Below, piece after piece: positions 8,923-16,933 of a stretch of 62,448 nt of DNA (the stretch's first letter is position 1; each line of letters begins with the position of its first letter). This DNA is from Lentisphaerae bacterium GWF2_44_16 (lineage in GTDB: Bacteria > Verrucomicrobiota > Lentisphaeria > Victivallales > GWF2-45-14), in NCBI GenBank assembly GCA_001803225.1, contig MHBF01000200.1, forward strand, positions 1-62,448, given 5' to 3'. A program made the position numbers and the translations under genes. Under the pieces are notes generated by a model that was not told the origin of the DNA, searched no databases, and saw nothing but the letters and a program-made list of their open reading frames with translations.

Positions 8923-9852
8923 TTATTTTTTATCAATGTTCACTTTGCCTATGAAATCCATAAGGCAGGAGTAAGATTTTCTTTTCATATATTTTTTAAT
9001 TCCGTCAATTATGTTCAGAGGCGCGAAGGGGTCCGCGAATATCGCAGTGCCGACGGCGATGGCGGAGGCCCCGGCCAGGAAAAACTCAATCGCGTCTTCA
9101 GCTGTTGTTATTCCCCCCATGCCTATTACCGGGATATCAACGGCCCCGGCCGCTTCATAAACCATTCTCAGGGCTATGGGTTTTATCGCGGGCCCGCTCA
9201 AGCCGCCCCTGATATTGGCTATTTTAGGTTTTCGCGTCTCAATGTCTATCGCCATTCCGGGGATTGTGTTTATCAGTGATATGACATCTGTTCCGGCGTC
9301 GCGGACGGCTTTGGCGAAGTCGGGTATGCTGCTGACGTTCGGACTCAGTTTTGTGATTAACGGGAGCGTTGTCGCCTTTCTTACTCCCGATACTACTCTT
9401 GAGGCAAGTTTCAGGTCTGTGCCGAAAGCTATTCCGCCTTCTTTTATGTTCGGGCATGATATGTTTATTTCGAGTGCGGTAATTCCTTCCTTCTCCTCAT
9501 CAAGCCTTTTTGCTACTCTCTCGTATTCTTCAACAGTTTTACCCCAGATGTTTACAATTACGGCAGTGTTTACTTTTTTCAGGAACGGCATATAGTCCTC
9601 ATCGTGAAGGAACTTTTCAACGCCTGGGCCCTGCAGGCCTATGGCGTTAAGCATTCCGCTTGTAACCTCTGCTATTCTGGGTGTGGGGTTACCGTGGGAT
9701 GGTTTTTCACAGATGCCTTTTACCACTATCGCGCCGAGTTTTTCAAGAGGGAAAAAATCGGCGTATTCCTTTCCGTAACCGAAAGTCCCGGATGCCGTCA
9801 TTACCGGGTTCTTCAATTTGAATTTACCTAAGTCAACGGAAATATCAATCAT
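8923..9852 (-). CDS. pyrD: Dihydroorotate dehydrogenase B, catalytic subunit
   Basis: FMN enzyme oxidising dihydroorotate to orotate in pyrimidine synthesis; the class 1B form passes electrons to PyrK. 309 residues, the normal length. The family opening is FKLKNPVMTASGTFGYGKEY; the active-site Cys loop is EINISCPNIKEGG (about 128-140), and VIGMGGITTAEDAIEFFLAGASAIAVGTA is split across the FMN-phosphate site near the C-terminus. A CGGAG ribosome-binding site lies 9 nt before the ATG. It is preceded by pyrK with a 15-nt gap, the usual Gram-positive-like pyrK-pyrD pairing, and followed closely by the sugar-modification genes. Confidence 0.96.
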   Translation of the reverse strand: MIDISVDLGKFKLKNPVMTASGTFGYGKEYADFFPLEKLGAIVVKGICEKPSHGNPTPRIAEVTSGMLNAIGLQGPGVEKFLHDEDYMPFLKKVNTAVIVNIWGKTVEEYERVAKRLDEEKEGITALEINISCPNIKEGGIAFGTDLKLASRVVSGVRKATTLPLITKLSPNVSSIPDFAKAVRDAGTDVISLINTIPGMAIDIETRKPKIANIRGGLSGPAIKPIALRMVYEAAGAVDIPVIGMGGITTAEDAIEFFLAGASAIAVGTAIFADPFAPLNIIDGIKKYMKRKSYSCLMDFIGKVNIDKK

Positions 9853-9867
9853 CGGTTATACTCCGTG

Positions 9868-10656
9868 TCATTCATAATATATTGAGCTCGCGTTAAAAAC
9901 AGGGCCTTCCTTGCAGGTCCTTGCGTAACGCCAGCCGTCTTCGTTGTCGGCTTTCACCTTGACGACGCATGCGAAACACGCGCCTACGCCGCAGCACATC
10001 AGATGGTCAAGGCTCAGTTCTCCGTCAAGGCCGTTTTCTATCAGTATTTTTCCCATAGCCATCAGCATTCCATGTGGGCCGCATCCGTAAAAGCGCAGCT
10101 TTTTAGCAGATTTTTCCCTTATAATCGTTTCCAATAAATCTGTAACGAGACACTTATCTCCCGTTGAACCGTCTTCTGTCGCAGTCCTGAGTTCGAACGG
10201 TATATCTGAAAATTCTTTCGTCAGTATGAGGTCTTTTTCCGAGCGCGCGCCCAGAAGCATAACGCCTTTGCTTTCCGCTCTTTTTGCCAGCAGGTATGTT
10301 GCCGCCGCACCGTAACCGCCAGCGACTATTACAGGTATTTCGTCTTTCCCCGGCAGGGAGAACGGCGTGCCCAGAGGGCCGAGCAGACTGCATGTAGACC
10401 CTTCCTCCTGCGTTGAAAGAACTTCGGTGCCTGCACCTACAACCTTGTAGATAATGGTAAGCACACCGTCTTTATTTACGTCGGATATACTGAAAGGCCT
10501 TCTTAGTATGCGGTCTCTCAGGCCTGATATCTGCATGTGGACAAACTGTCCCGCTTTTGTTTCAGCGCAGATCCCCGGGGCGTAAAGCTCAAGTTTTCTG
10601 TAACTGTCCTGCAGTTCTGCGTTTCTTATTATTTTTCCCTGTTCCTGTATTGGCAT
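9868..10656 (-). CDS. pyrK: Dihydroorotate dehydrogenase B, electron-transfer subunit
   Basis: FAD/[2Fe-2S] subunit that links PyrD to NAD+. An in-frame TTG lies two codons upstream (10662), but the ATG at 10656 is taken as start, giving 262 residues. The N-terminal ferredoxin-reductase-like barrel has the FAD motif RILRRPFSISDV. The nucleotide-binding half includes PVIVAGGYGAAATYLLA and YGCGPHGML. The iron-sulphur Cys cluster is CCGVGACFACVV followed by RTCKEGPVF near the C-terminus, exactly as expected for PyrK. First gene of a five-gene minus-strand run. Confidence 0.95.
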   Translation of the reverse strand: MPIQEQGKIIRNAELQDSYRKLELYAPGICAETKAGQFVHMQISGLRDRILRRPFSISDVNKDGVLTIIYKVVGAGTEVLSTQEEGSTCSLLGPLGTPFSLPGKDEIPVIVAGGYGAAATYLLAKRAESKGVMLLGARSEKDLILTKEFSDIPFELRTATEDGSTGDKCLVTDLLETIIREKSAKKLRFYGCGPHGMLMAMGKILIENGLDGELSLDHLMCCGVGACFACVVKVKADNEDGWRYARTCKEGPVFNASSIYYE

Positions 10657-10720
10657 AGTCAATAAAATTCTTATGTGTAATTATGTGTCCCGGGCCTTAA
10701 TAATGACCGGAAACTTCTAT

Positions 10721-10748
10721 ATTTTAATCCTTTAATTGCAATACTCAA
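10721..10748 (-). promoter_or_regulatory. Probable sigma-70 promoter for the pyrK operon
   Basis: Reading the minus strand, TTGAGT (10748-10743) and TAAAAT (10726-10721) are separated by 16 nt, about 65 nt before the pyrK ATG. The rest of the 10663-10853 gap shows no gene and no clear terminator. Confidence 0.4.
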
Positions 10749-10853
10749 AGCCGGAAGCAACTTATTTGGCTAAAATTGAATACAAAAGGCTCTTGTTATC
10801 GGGTTTATAAGGGAAATAAGCATCAACATATTTCGTAGTAGAAAAAGCTGTTT

Positions 10854-12086
10854 TTATCTTCTGAATCTGCCGGGAAAGGCGCGGTACTGGTGTTTATGCT
10901 TCATTTTTCCGGCTTCTGAATGTTTGCCTGAAGGCCATTTTTCAGGGAGTTGCGGGTCTTTCCATGTGAGATTATTCTGAATCATCAGAAGCTCTCTGGC
11001 GTGAGCGTAGCCGTGATGGTGGAGGAGTCTTTCAGGTCTGAAACGCTTGAACTTGGGCTGAAGGAGCAATGTTCTTATAGTGGAGGCCTGCATTCTTTTG
11101 GTAAAAACCCTGGGGTTGAAAAGTTTCAGGATGATTCTTCTTATTTCATCTTCTATACCGGCAAAATTATTCCAGAGCCCGCTTTTGCCGTTTGAGCCGA
11201 AAGATGCTTCAATAAACGGGAGCACCATGGCTGCTGCGGTAAGTGATATGCTCTGGCGGTAGGAGCCGTCAAGCACCCGCCTGTTTTTTTCAGTGAGGAG
11301 TTCCAGGCTGTATTTGAAGACTTCGCTTTCCCATTGGGATTGAAGATTGGGGAGGAAGTACTGGAGAAAGCCATATTCGTAAAAGGCATTGAAAATTTTG
11401 TCTGAATAAGGATTTTTGAGTATTTTTTCGAGTTCGAGAGAGAGTCTGGAGCCAGAGGCGTGCAAAATAAGGCTGAGAGAGCTGAAGAGAGCTTTTTCCG
11501 TTTCTTCTTCCAGTTTGAAACCGTATTGTCCGGCAAGTTTAAGCGCCCTCAGTATTCTGACGGGGTCTTCCTCGAATCTCAGAAGAGGGGTTCCTATAGC
11601 TCTGACGATACCGCTGTTCAAGTCTGTTACCCCCAGGCCGGTGTGATCCATTATTTTATCCGCGATGGGGTCGTAAAAGATGGCATTTACGGTGAAATCC
11701 CTCCGCCATGCGTCTTCCTCGGAAGAACCGAATTCGTTGTCATGAAATATCATGTTTTCAGGATGATGGCGGTGCCTGTGTTTTTCAAGAGGCCGGTTTT
11801 CTTCTTTTGACGGCTCTCTGCGGAAAGTGCTTATTTCAATGATTTCCTCTCCGTGAAAAAGCTGTACCAGCCTGAAGCGCCGTCCTATTATGAAAGTGCG
11901 TCTTTTTCCGAAAACGTCCTTTACCTGTTCGGGGCTTGCGGCGGTGGAGATGTCGTAATCCTTAGGTTCCCTGCCGATCAGAAAATCTCTTACCGCGCCG
12001 CCTACTATATAGGTTTCAAAGCCGGATTGCTGAAGCCTGTCAACGGCACTTGTTATGTGAGGAGCTATTTTGCTTTTAAGGGTCAT
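10854..12086 (-). CDS. pcnB: Poly(A) polymerase I-type nucleotidyltransferase
   Basis: 410-residue class II nucleotidyltransferase that adds 3' A tails to RNA. Head domain: YIVGGAVRDFLIGREPKDYDIST with the two catalytic carboxylates (DYD). The PcnB-distinguishing element IIGRRFRLVQLFHG follows, then an EKHRHRHHPENM insert and the flexible-loop motif EEDAWRRDFTVNAIFYDP. The RNA-binding region starts at RFEEDPVRILRALKLAGQYGF. The C-terminus is basic (KHKHQYRAFPGRFRR), as in PcnB and unlike CCA-adding enzymes, which favours poly(A) polymerase. Since no other CCA enzyme is visible here, a CCA role cannot be fully excluded. It lies 19 nt downstream of nadB, in the same direction. Confidence 0.87.
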   Translation of the reverse strand: MTLKSKIAPHITSAVDRLQQSGFETYIVGGAVRDFLIGREPKDYDISTAASPEQVKDVFGKRRTFIIGRRFRLVQLFHGEEIIEISTFRREPSKEENRPLEKHRHRHHPENMIFHDNEFGSSEEDAWRRDFTVNAIFYDPIADKIMDHTGLGVTDLNSGIVRAIGTPLLRFEEDPVRILRALKLAGQYGFKLEEETEKALFSSLSLILHASGSRLSLELEKILKNPYSDKIFNAFYEYGFLQYFLPNLQSQWESEVFKYSLELLTEKNRRVLDGSYRQSISLTAAAMVLPFIEASFGSNGKSGLWNNFAGIEDEIRRIILKLFNPRVFTKRMQASTIRTLLLQPKFKRFRPERLLHHHGYAHARELLMIQNNLTWKDPQLPEKWPSGKHSEAGKMKHKHQYRAFPGRFRR

Positions 12087-12105
12087 TGAGAAATCGCGCG
12101 GCTTT

Positions 12106-13755
12106 CTAAGTAGAATATGGTTTTTGAATTATTGTGTCCACAGAATCAAGCGAAGGGTCGCGCTTCGGGTAATCGGCGTTGAAATGAAGTCCCCTGCTTT
12201 CCTTGCGGCTGAGAGCGGAGTCGATTATTATTTCCGCGACTGAAGCGATGTTCCTGAGTTCTATCAGATCAGGCGTTATAAGGAAATCCCAGTAATATTT
12301 GTCGATTTCCTTTCTGATATTTTTTATTCTGGCCTTGGCCCTTTCCATGCGTTTATTTGTTCTCACGATGCCGACATAATCCCACATGAAACGTCTTATT
12401 TCGTCCCAGTTATGGGTTATGACGACCTGTTCGTCGGAGTCCGTAGCGTCTCCGCTGCTCCAGTCGGGTATGTTGCCGCTGGGATATCTGGCTTTTATGT
12501 CTGAGAGTTTTTCCTGTATATCGACATGGGAGAATTTGGCGATGACGAGCGCCTCAAGAAGGCTGTTGCTGGCGAGGCGGTTCGCGCCGTGGAGCCCGTT
12601 GCAGGCAACTTCGCCGACCGCATAGAGGCCTTTGATGCCGGTGAAGCCGTTGACATCGGTTTTTACGCCGCCGCAGGAATAATGCGCGGCGGGAACAACG
12701 GGGATCGGGTCCTTCGACATGTTTATCCCCACATCCATACATTTCTCAAAAATATTTGGAAAACGCAGGCGCAGGGTTTTTTCATCGTGATGTCTTATGT
12801 CCAGATAAACGCAGTCCTGTCCGCTTCGTTTCAGTTCGTTGTCGATAGCCCTTGCTACGGCGTCACGCGGCGCGAGGCTCTTCATGTCATGGTACTTGTC
12901 CATGAACTCTACAAGTTCACCGCTGAGGGATTTTCTCTTGAGCACGGCGCCTTCGCCGCGGACGGCTTCGCTTATGAGAAATGATTTTACTTTCGGATGG
13001 TAAAGTATAGTGGGATGAAACTGGAAAAATTCCATATTGGCTATTTCGGCGTTTGCCCTGTAGCACATGGCCAGACCGTCGCCGCAGGCTATATCGGGAT
13101 TGCTGGTATAGAGATAAACTTTCCCGGCTCCGCCCGTCGCTACGGTAGTGGTGTATGAGCTGAAAGTCTTTATGCAGTTCGTGTGTATATCGAGGACATA
13201 AGCGCCGAGACAGCAGTTTTCCCCTATCCAGCCCAGACGCCACGATGTTATGAGGTCTATCGCGATGTGGTTCTCAAAAATATGTATATTGGGGTTTTCG
13301 CGGCATGCCGAGACGAGGGTATTTACGAGTTCTTCGCCGGTTATGTCCCCGGAGTGAAGTATGCGCCTTTTGGTGTGGCCGCCCTCTCTGCCGAGATGAA
13401 ATTCGTCTTTATGCTTTTCATCCCCCAGTTCCCCGCGCGTCGTGAAACGCGTGCCCAGTTCAAGCAAGTCTTCGATTATATCGGGGCCGGCTTCGACTAT
13501 TTTGCGCACCACTTCCTTTTTGCAGAGATGGTCTCCCGCCGAAAGCGTATCGGCAAGATGGTTGTCAAAAGAATCCTCATCATGTATTACGCAGGCGATG
13601 CCCCCCTGAGCGTATCTGGTATTGCAGTCGTCAATCTTTCTTTTGGTAACGACTGCGACGCTGCCGCTTTCAGCCAGACGGAGCGCGCAAGCGAGGCCCG
13701 CGAGCCCGCTCCCGATTATAAGATGATCAAAACGTAGACCTTTATCTGTTTCCAT
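12106..13755 (-). CDS. nadB: L-aspartate oxidase
   Basis: FAD enzyme oxidising L-aspartate to iminoaspartate, the first step of de novo NAD synthesis. 549 residues, full length. N-terminal dinucleotide motif LIIGSGLAGLACALRLAE; substrate loop TRYAQGGIACV; HLGREGGHTKRRILHSGD; TGGAGKVYLYTSNP; HPTILYHP; PVVPAAHYSCGGVKTD with the active-site region; and AVGEVACNGLHGANRLASNSLLEALV split over the C-terminal FAD site. The helical C-terminal domain ends normally. No nadA or nadC adjoins. The upstream 117-nt gap separates it from divergent lnt and must hold both promoters. Confidence 0.96.
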   Translation of the reverse strand: METDKGLRFDHLIIGSGLAGLACALRLAESGSVAVVTKRKIDDCNTRYAQGGIACVIHDEDSFDNHLADTLSAGDHLCKKEVVRKIVEAGPDIIEDLLELGTRFTTRGELGDEKHKDEFHLGREGGHTKRRILHSGDITGEELVNTLVSACRENPNIHIFENHIAIDLITSWRLGWIGENCCLGAYVLDIHTNCIKTFSSYTTTVATGGAGKVYLYTSNPDIACGDGLAMCYRANAEIANMEFFQFHPTILYHPKVKSFLISEAVRGEGAVLKRKSLSGELVEFMDKYHDMKSLAPRDAVARAIDNELKRSGQDCVYLDIRHHDEKTLRLRFPNIFEKCMDVGINMSKDPIPVVPAAHYSCGGVKTDVNGFTGIKGLYAVGEVACNGLHGANRLASNSLLEALVIAKFSHVDIQEKLSDIKARYPSGNIPDWSSGDATDSDEQVVITHNWDEIRRFMWDYVGIVRTNKRMERAKARIKNIRKEIDKYYWDFLITPDLIELRNIASVAEIIIDSALSRKESRGLHFNADYPKRDPSLDSVDTIIQKPYST

Positions 13756-13872
13756 AAATTATAAAAAAGGATTATATTATTGATTTTTACAAAACACGAT
13801 TTGAATAAATTACACTTCAGAGGGAATATTTTCTAATCGTTAATCAATCATTTTATTTTTATTAGGATTGGC

Positions 13873-15675
13873 ATGGAAAAGAAAAATATGGGAAATACGG
13901 TTTTTGAAAAGCCGCTTTCAGAAGTGGAAATGAAAGCATCCAGGTCCGGGAACGAGGCATTCAGGATAAGCGCGCGCAGAAAATGGGCTGAACGTCTGCT
14001 GCTTGTGTTTTCGGGCGTAATTTATGCCGCGGCATTTCCCGACATGAACTGGTCATTTCTCGGATGGGTAGCCCTGATACCGCTTTTCTGGATAATAAAG
14101 GAGCAAACGCCCGGACAGGCGTGGCGCGCCGGATTTCTCTGGGGATACGCCTGGAGCCTGACTGCCTTCTTCTGGCTTCGTGAGATAGAAACATTCATAC
14201 CGTATGGCATGTCGCTGATACTGGCGCTTTTTCCGGCTTTCTGGGCTATGGCCGTGCCGCCGCTTTTCAGATACCTGCTCATACCTTCCCACATACAGCT
14301 GAAAGGATATCACGAAGTCAGAAAGTTCAAAGGCTCGAACCCTTTCATGGAAATCCTTTTTGTCTTCGCGCTTGCATCATCCTGGAGCATAACCGAATGG
14401 ATAAGAACATGGATAGCCACAGGCCTGCCGTGGAATTTTCTGGGAGTAACCCAGTGGCAGAATATTTCATTGATACAGATTTCGGAATACACCGGTGTTT
14501 ACGGCGTGAGTTTTCTCCTGGCGGCTGTCAATATTTCTCTGGCGCTGGCTGTAAGAAACTGGATTAACTCTTATTCCGAAGGACGTTACAGGAGGCCTTA
14601 TCCGCTTATAACTTCACTGCTGCTGGTGATGCTTGTCGTCGTTATCGGCTACAGATCGGCTTTGAAATACAGGCCGTTAAAGGAAAACAGCATCCGCCTG
14701 ACGGCGGCAATTCTTCAGGGCGACATCCCGCAGTGCCGCGCGGGAACGGAAAAACAGACAGTCTATGCGCTGGATAAATACTCATCCCTGACCCGGCTGG
14801 CACTTATAATGAAACCGGATATAATTATATGGCCTGAAACGGCCGTGCCTCTGCCTTTCCGTGCCGACCATCCGCTTTGTGCCGAGTACAGGAACAGAAT
14901 AAGAGGTTTTATCAAAGAGAGCGGAATCCCTTTTCTGATTGGTTCAATAGACTTCGGGGATGTCCCGAAAAACGCGGATAGAATCCCCGATATCTACAAC
15001 AGCGCGCTCTTCATCAATAAAAAAGGGGAAATTGCCGACAAATATTACAAAATACATATAGTCCCGTTCGGTGAATTCGTTCCTTTTGCCGACTATTTCC
15101 CGAAACTCGTAAAGTGGATAGGGATGGGAAGAAATCTTTCAAGGGGAACGCTTTACAGTCCGTTGGAAATAAAGCCCGGCGTAAAAGGCGGAATGAACAT
15201 CTGTTTTGAAGATATTTTTCCGTATATTTCACGCAATCACACGCTTGCCGGGGCAAATTTGCTTCTTGTGATTACCAATGACGCCTGGTATCCGAAAAGT
15301 TCCGAACCCGAACAGCATCTGGCAAATTCAGTTTTCAGGGCTGTTGAAAACCGTCGTCCCATGATAAGGAGCGGAAACAACAGTTGCAGTTGCCTTATTA
15401 TGCCCAACGGCTTTATAAGCGACACTCTTTTTGTCGAGATTTTGCCGGACGGAAAGAAAAAACTTAACACCATAAAGCGCGGTGAAGGCTATACCAATTT
15501 TATTATTGACATAGACAAAAATCCTCCATTGACATTTTATACGCGTTTCGGAGATGTCTTTATCCTTCTCTGCTTCATAATACTGGGCTTCGCTTCCGGT
15601 TTAGCCCTCTGGAACTGGAGACAGAAAAAACAATGCCTCCTGAAGATACTGTCCGGATCCCCGCCTGATAAATGA
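13873..15675 (+). CDS. lnt: Apolipoprotein N-acyltransferase
   Basis: Inner-membrane enzyme that adds the third acyl chain to lipoproteins. 600 residues, longer than E. coli Lnt (512), mainly from a 40-residue N-tail and loops. Several N-terminal membrane helices (for example LLLVFSGVIYAAAF and FLGWVALIPLFWII) precede a nitrilase-like catalytic domain. The catalytic triad is visible: Glu in IIWPETAVPLPF, Lys in YYKIHIVPFGEFVPF, and Cys in GMNICFEDIFP. VITNDAWY and HLANSVFRAVENRRPMIRSGN are conserved, and a final helix (VFILLCFIILGFASGLALW) closes the protein. AGGA lies 6 nt before the ATG. Internal ATGs at 13891 and 13927 are alternatives. Its presence marks a Gram-negative envelope. Confidence 0.95.
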   Translation: MEKKNMGNTVFEKPLSEVEMKASRSGNEAFRISARRKWAERLLLVFSGVIYAAAFPDMNWSFLGWVALIPLFWIIKEQTPGQAWRAGFLWGYAWSLTAFFWLREIETFIPYGMSLILALFPAFWAMAVPPLFRYLLIPSHIQLKGYHEVRKFKGSNPFMEILFVFALASSWSITEWIRTWIATGLPWNFLGVTQWQNISLIQISEYTGVYGVSFLLAAVNISLALAVRNWINSYSEGRYRRPYPLITSLLLVMLVVVIGYRSALKYRPLKENSIRLTAAILQGDIPQCRAGTEKQTVYALDKYSSLTRLALIMKPDIIIWPETAVPLPFRADHPLCAEYRNRIRGFIKESGIPFLIGSIDFGDVPKNADRIPDIYNSALFINKKGEIADKYYKIHIVPFGEFVPFADYFPKLVKWIGMGRNLSRGTLYSPLEIKPGVKGGMNICFEDIFPYISRNHTLAGANLLLVITNDAWYPKSSEPEQHLANSVFRAVENRRPMIRSGNNSCSCLIMPNGFISDTLFVEILPDGKKKLNTIKRGEGYTNFIIDIDKNPPLTFYTRFGDVFILLCFIILGFASGLALWNWRQKKQCLLKILSGSPPDK

Positions 15676-15685
15676 AATAATTTAA

Positions 15686-15843
15686 TTGTATAGGAAATTG
15701 TTATTCTGGGAACGGATTTGACGAAGCAAATCCCTCCACGCCAAAAGTAATGTCAATGAATAATTGTGGAGGGTTGCGCGTCGTCGCAACCGTCTTAAAA
15801 TCCCGGCGAAGCCGGTTAAGTTCGTTGTATAGGAAGTTGTTAT
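15686..15843 (+). repeat. 19-bp direct repeats flanking a multi-hairpin repeat element
   Basis: TTGTATAGGAAATTGTTAT (15686-15704) and a copy with one change (15825-15843) lie 139 nt apart and flank the structured repeat at 15714-15791 plus a further small hairpin, CCGGC-GAA-GCCGG (15803-15815). The arrangement could be a target-site-like duplication around an inserted element or part of a tandem intergenic repeat. No open frame here looks real. Confidence 0.6.
15714..15791 (+). repeat. REP-like structured repeat, copy 1
   Basis: Three nested stems. Hairpin 1 has arms GGATTTG/CAAATCC (15714-15720/15727-15733) and loop ACGAAG. The central stem is CTCCAC/GTGGAG (15734-15739/15766-15771) around 26 nt. 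Hairpin 3 has arms GGTTGCG/CGCAACC (15772-15778/15785-15791) and loop CGTCGT. A second copy, on the other strand, lies at 54989-55047 and keeps all three stems. Confidence 0.75.
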
Positions 15844-15900
15844 CAGTTTCATTTTTTTCTGCCGCAATGAAATGAGCGGACGCGAAACGTCATAAAAAAT

Positions 15901-15934
15901 GGCACTTCGTGCCCGGAAAAAACGGAGTTTTTTC
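15901..15934. other. Pair of intergenic hairpins
   Basis: GGCAC-TTC-GTGCC (15901-15913) is followed by GAAAAAAC-GGA-GTTTTTTC (15916-15934), an 8-bp stem with a 3-nt loop. With the structured repeat just before, the whole 15686-15950 stretch is a cluster of hairpins between lnt and the small minus-strand gene. They may act in part as transcription terminators for lnt. Confidence 0.5.
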
Positions 15935-15957
15935 ACGGAATGCCGGTATTCTACCTG

Positions 15958-16083
15958 CTAATTTATGGGCCTTTGCATTTCTTCATGTATGCGCATGCGG
16001 TTTAGAACTTCCTCATACTGCATGTCCGAAAGCGGCCTGTCCGGAATTTCCTTCTCTTTGGGATTCCTTTTTTCGTCTGACAT
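15958..16083 (-). CDS. Small acidic/basic hypothetical protein (41 aa)
   Basis: 41-residue protein beginning MSDEKRNPKEKEIPDRPLSD and ending in a likely amphipathic helix (MQYEEVLNRMRIHEEMQ). The start at 16083 is supported by a strong ribosome-binding site (AAAGGAG, about 7 nt before the ATG); the open frame continues upstream but without another good start. I recognise no family. It is highly charged with no membrane segment. The leader upstream contains mutually exclusive hairpins including a terminator-like one, so the gene may be controlled by attenuation. Confidence 0.55.
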   Translation of the reverse strand: MSDEKRNPKEKEIPDRPLSDMQYEEVLNRMRIHEEMQRPIN

Positions 16084-16125
16084 TCTGCGTCTCCTTTCCG
16101 CGGCTTCCGCAAGAAAGGACGCAAT

Positions 16126-16217
16126 AAAAAAGCGTACCCTAATCGCATCTGGTTGAGGTCCAGCCAGAACCTTACAGGAATGCAAAAAAGGGTACGCCGC
16201 AGTACCGCAGCGTAACC
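16126..16217 (-). promoter_or_regulatory. Attenuator-like leader with alternative hairpins
   Basis: On the minus strand, GCGTACCCT (16197-16189) pairs perfectly with AGGGTACGC (16140-16132), followed by six T (16131-16126): a terminator shape with an inner GCAT/ATGC pairing. The same GCGTACC segment can instead pair with upstream GGTTACGC (16217-16210) through 7 bp and one bulge. The two folds exclude each other. The 41-aa gene starts 43 nt downstream. The region does not match any RNA family I can name. Confidence 0.45.
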
Positions 16218-16517
16218 TCTAAAGCAACGTTCCCTGTATAAAACTGGCTGGTTTCAACCAAAACGCTTGCCGAAGCTACGATAATTTTTTTTCTTTGCGT
16301 TTTTGTGCCTTTGCGTTAAGTTTTCTAATTTTTCTTAACCGAAGATAAATCCAGCAGGTGAAAATCCGGTTCAGCCTGGAGTACATGATAACATGAAATA
16401 TTACTTGGAAGCGTAAAATACCATTCGCAACTTTTTAAAGGCCTTGCAAATCTGAAATAACAAAATCCGTCTTTGCCGTCAGCAATGATAAATTCCATAA
16501 AATCACCTCCGTATTCA
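16218..16517. other. Intergenic stretch without a gene
   Basis: About 300 nt between the attenuator-like leader and the split lipoprotein. It holds a small TGGTT-GA-AACCA inverted repeat near 16248-16259 and a phrase of repeated TTTGCGTT/TTTGTGCC words near 16290-16320. I see no gene and no clear promoter; the T-rich stretch at 16285-16293 could help terminate plus-strand transcripts. Confidence 0.35.
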
Positions 16518-16931
16518 TTACTTATCTTCCGCCGAGAAAGAAAAAAGGCTGTAATCTGATTTTTCAGATTTTATCGTGAAAGCCTCTTGTGAAGCTGGAA
16601 GATATGTTTTAGTGATATCAGAGATTTCATTTTTGGAATATCTGTCCAGACAATATGAAAAACCGGTAATACCGTCATTGAGCATAAATGCATAAAATCC
16701 CGGATTTTCCGCGACAAAAACATCAAGGTCAAAATAGAATGCCTGTTTCCCGTTATACTCAAAATAGCGGAATTTACCATGCCATTTTTCTGAAAGAGAA
16801 CTCTTTGAAAGACTTTTTTTGAAGTTGTCGTCAAGAGAAATTCTGCTGTAAACGTTGTAAATTTCCCGGCATTTTATTATGACGGTATAATCCTGAAAAT
16901 CATTATAAAATAGAACAGGATATTTATCCAC
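16518..16931 (-). CDS. Hypothetical protein, probably the body of a frameshifted lipoprotein
   Basis: 137-residue open frame beginning at a GTG. No family recognised; it is aromatic-rich (FRYFEYNGKQAFYFDLDVF) with no membrane segment, consistent with a small extracytoplasmic domain. The frame stays open upstream of the nominal start (reading NCWYILEVDKYPVLFY), and only a one-base shift at a run of seven A (16957-16951 on the minus strand) separates it from the lipoprotein signal encoded at 17077-16934. I therefore think it is the C-terminal portion of one gene of about 186 residues, broken by a real frameshift, a phase-variable tract or a sequencing error. Higher A/T than neighbours. Confidence 0.55.
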   Translation of the reverse strand: MDKYPVLFYNDFQDYTVIIKCREIYNVYSRISLDDNFKKSLSKSSLSEKWHGKFRYFEYNGKQAFYFDLDVFVAENPGFYAFMLNDGITGFSYCLDRYSKNEISDITKTYLPASQEAFTIKSEKSDYSLFSFSAEDK

Positions 16932-16933
16932 CT

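Noticed and set aside
13183..13737. 184-codon plus-strand frame inside nadB
   Set aside because: Shadow of nadB, which is complete and full of FAD motifs.
15682..15936. 84-codon minus-strand frame over the hairpin cluster
   Set aside because: It crosses the REP-like stems and both 19-bp repeats, and has no ribosome-binding site or similarity.
16110..16280. Possible 6S, SRP or tmRNA gene in the structured gap
   Set aside because: The sequence has none of the conserved cores of these RNAs; the alternative-hairpin leader explains the pairing better.
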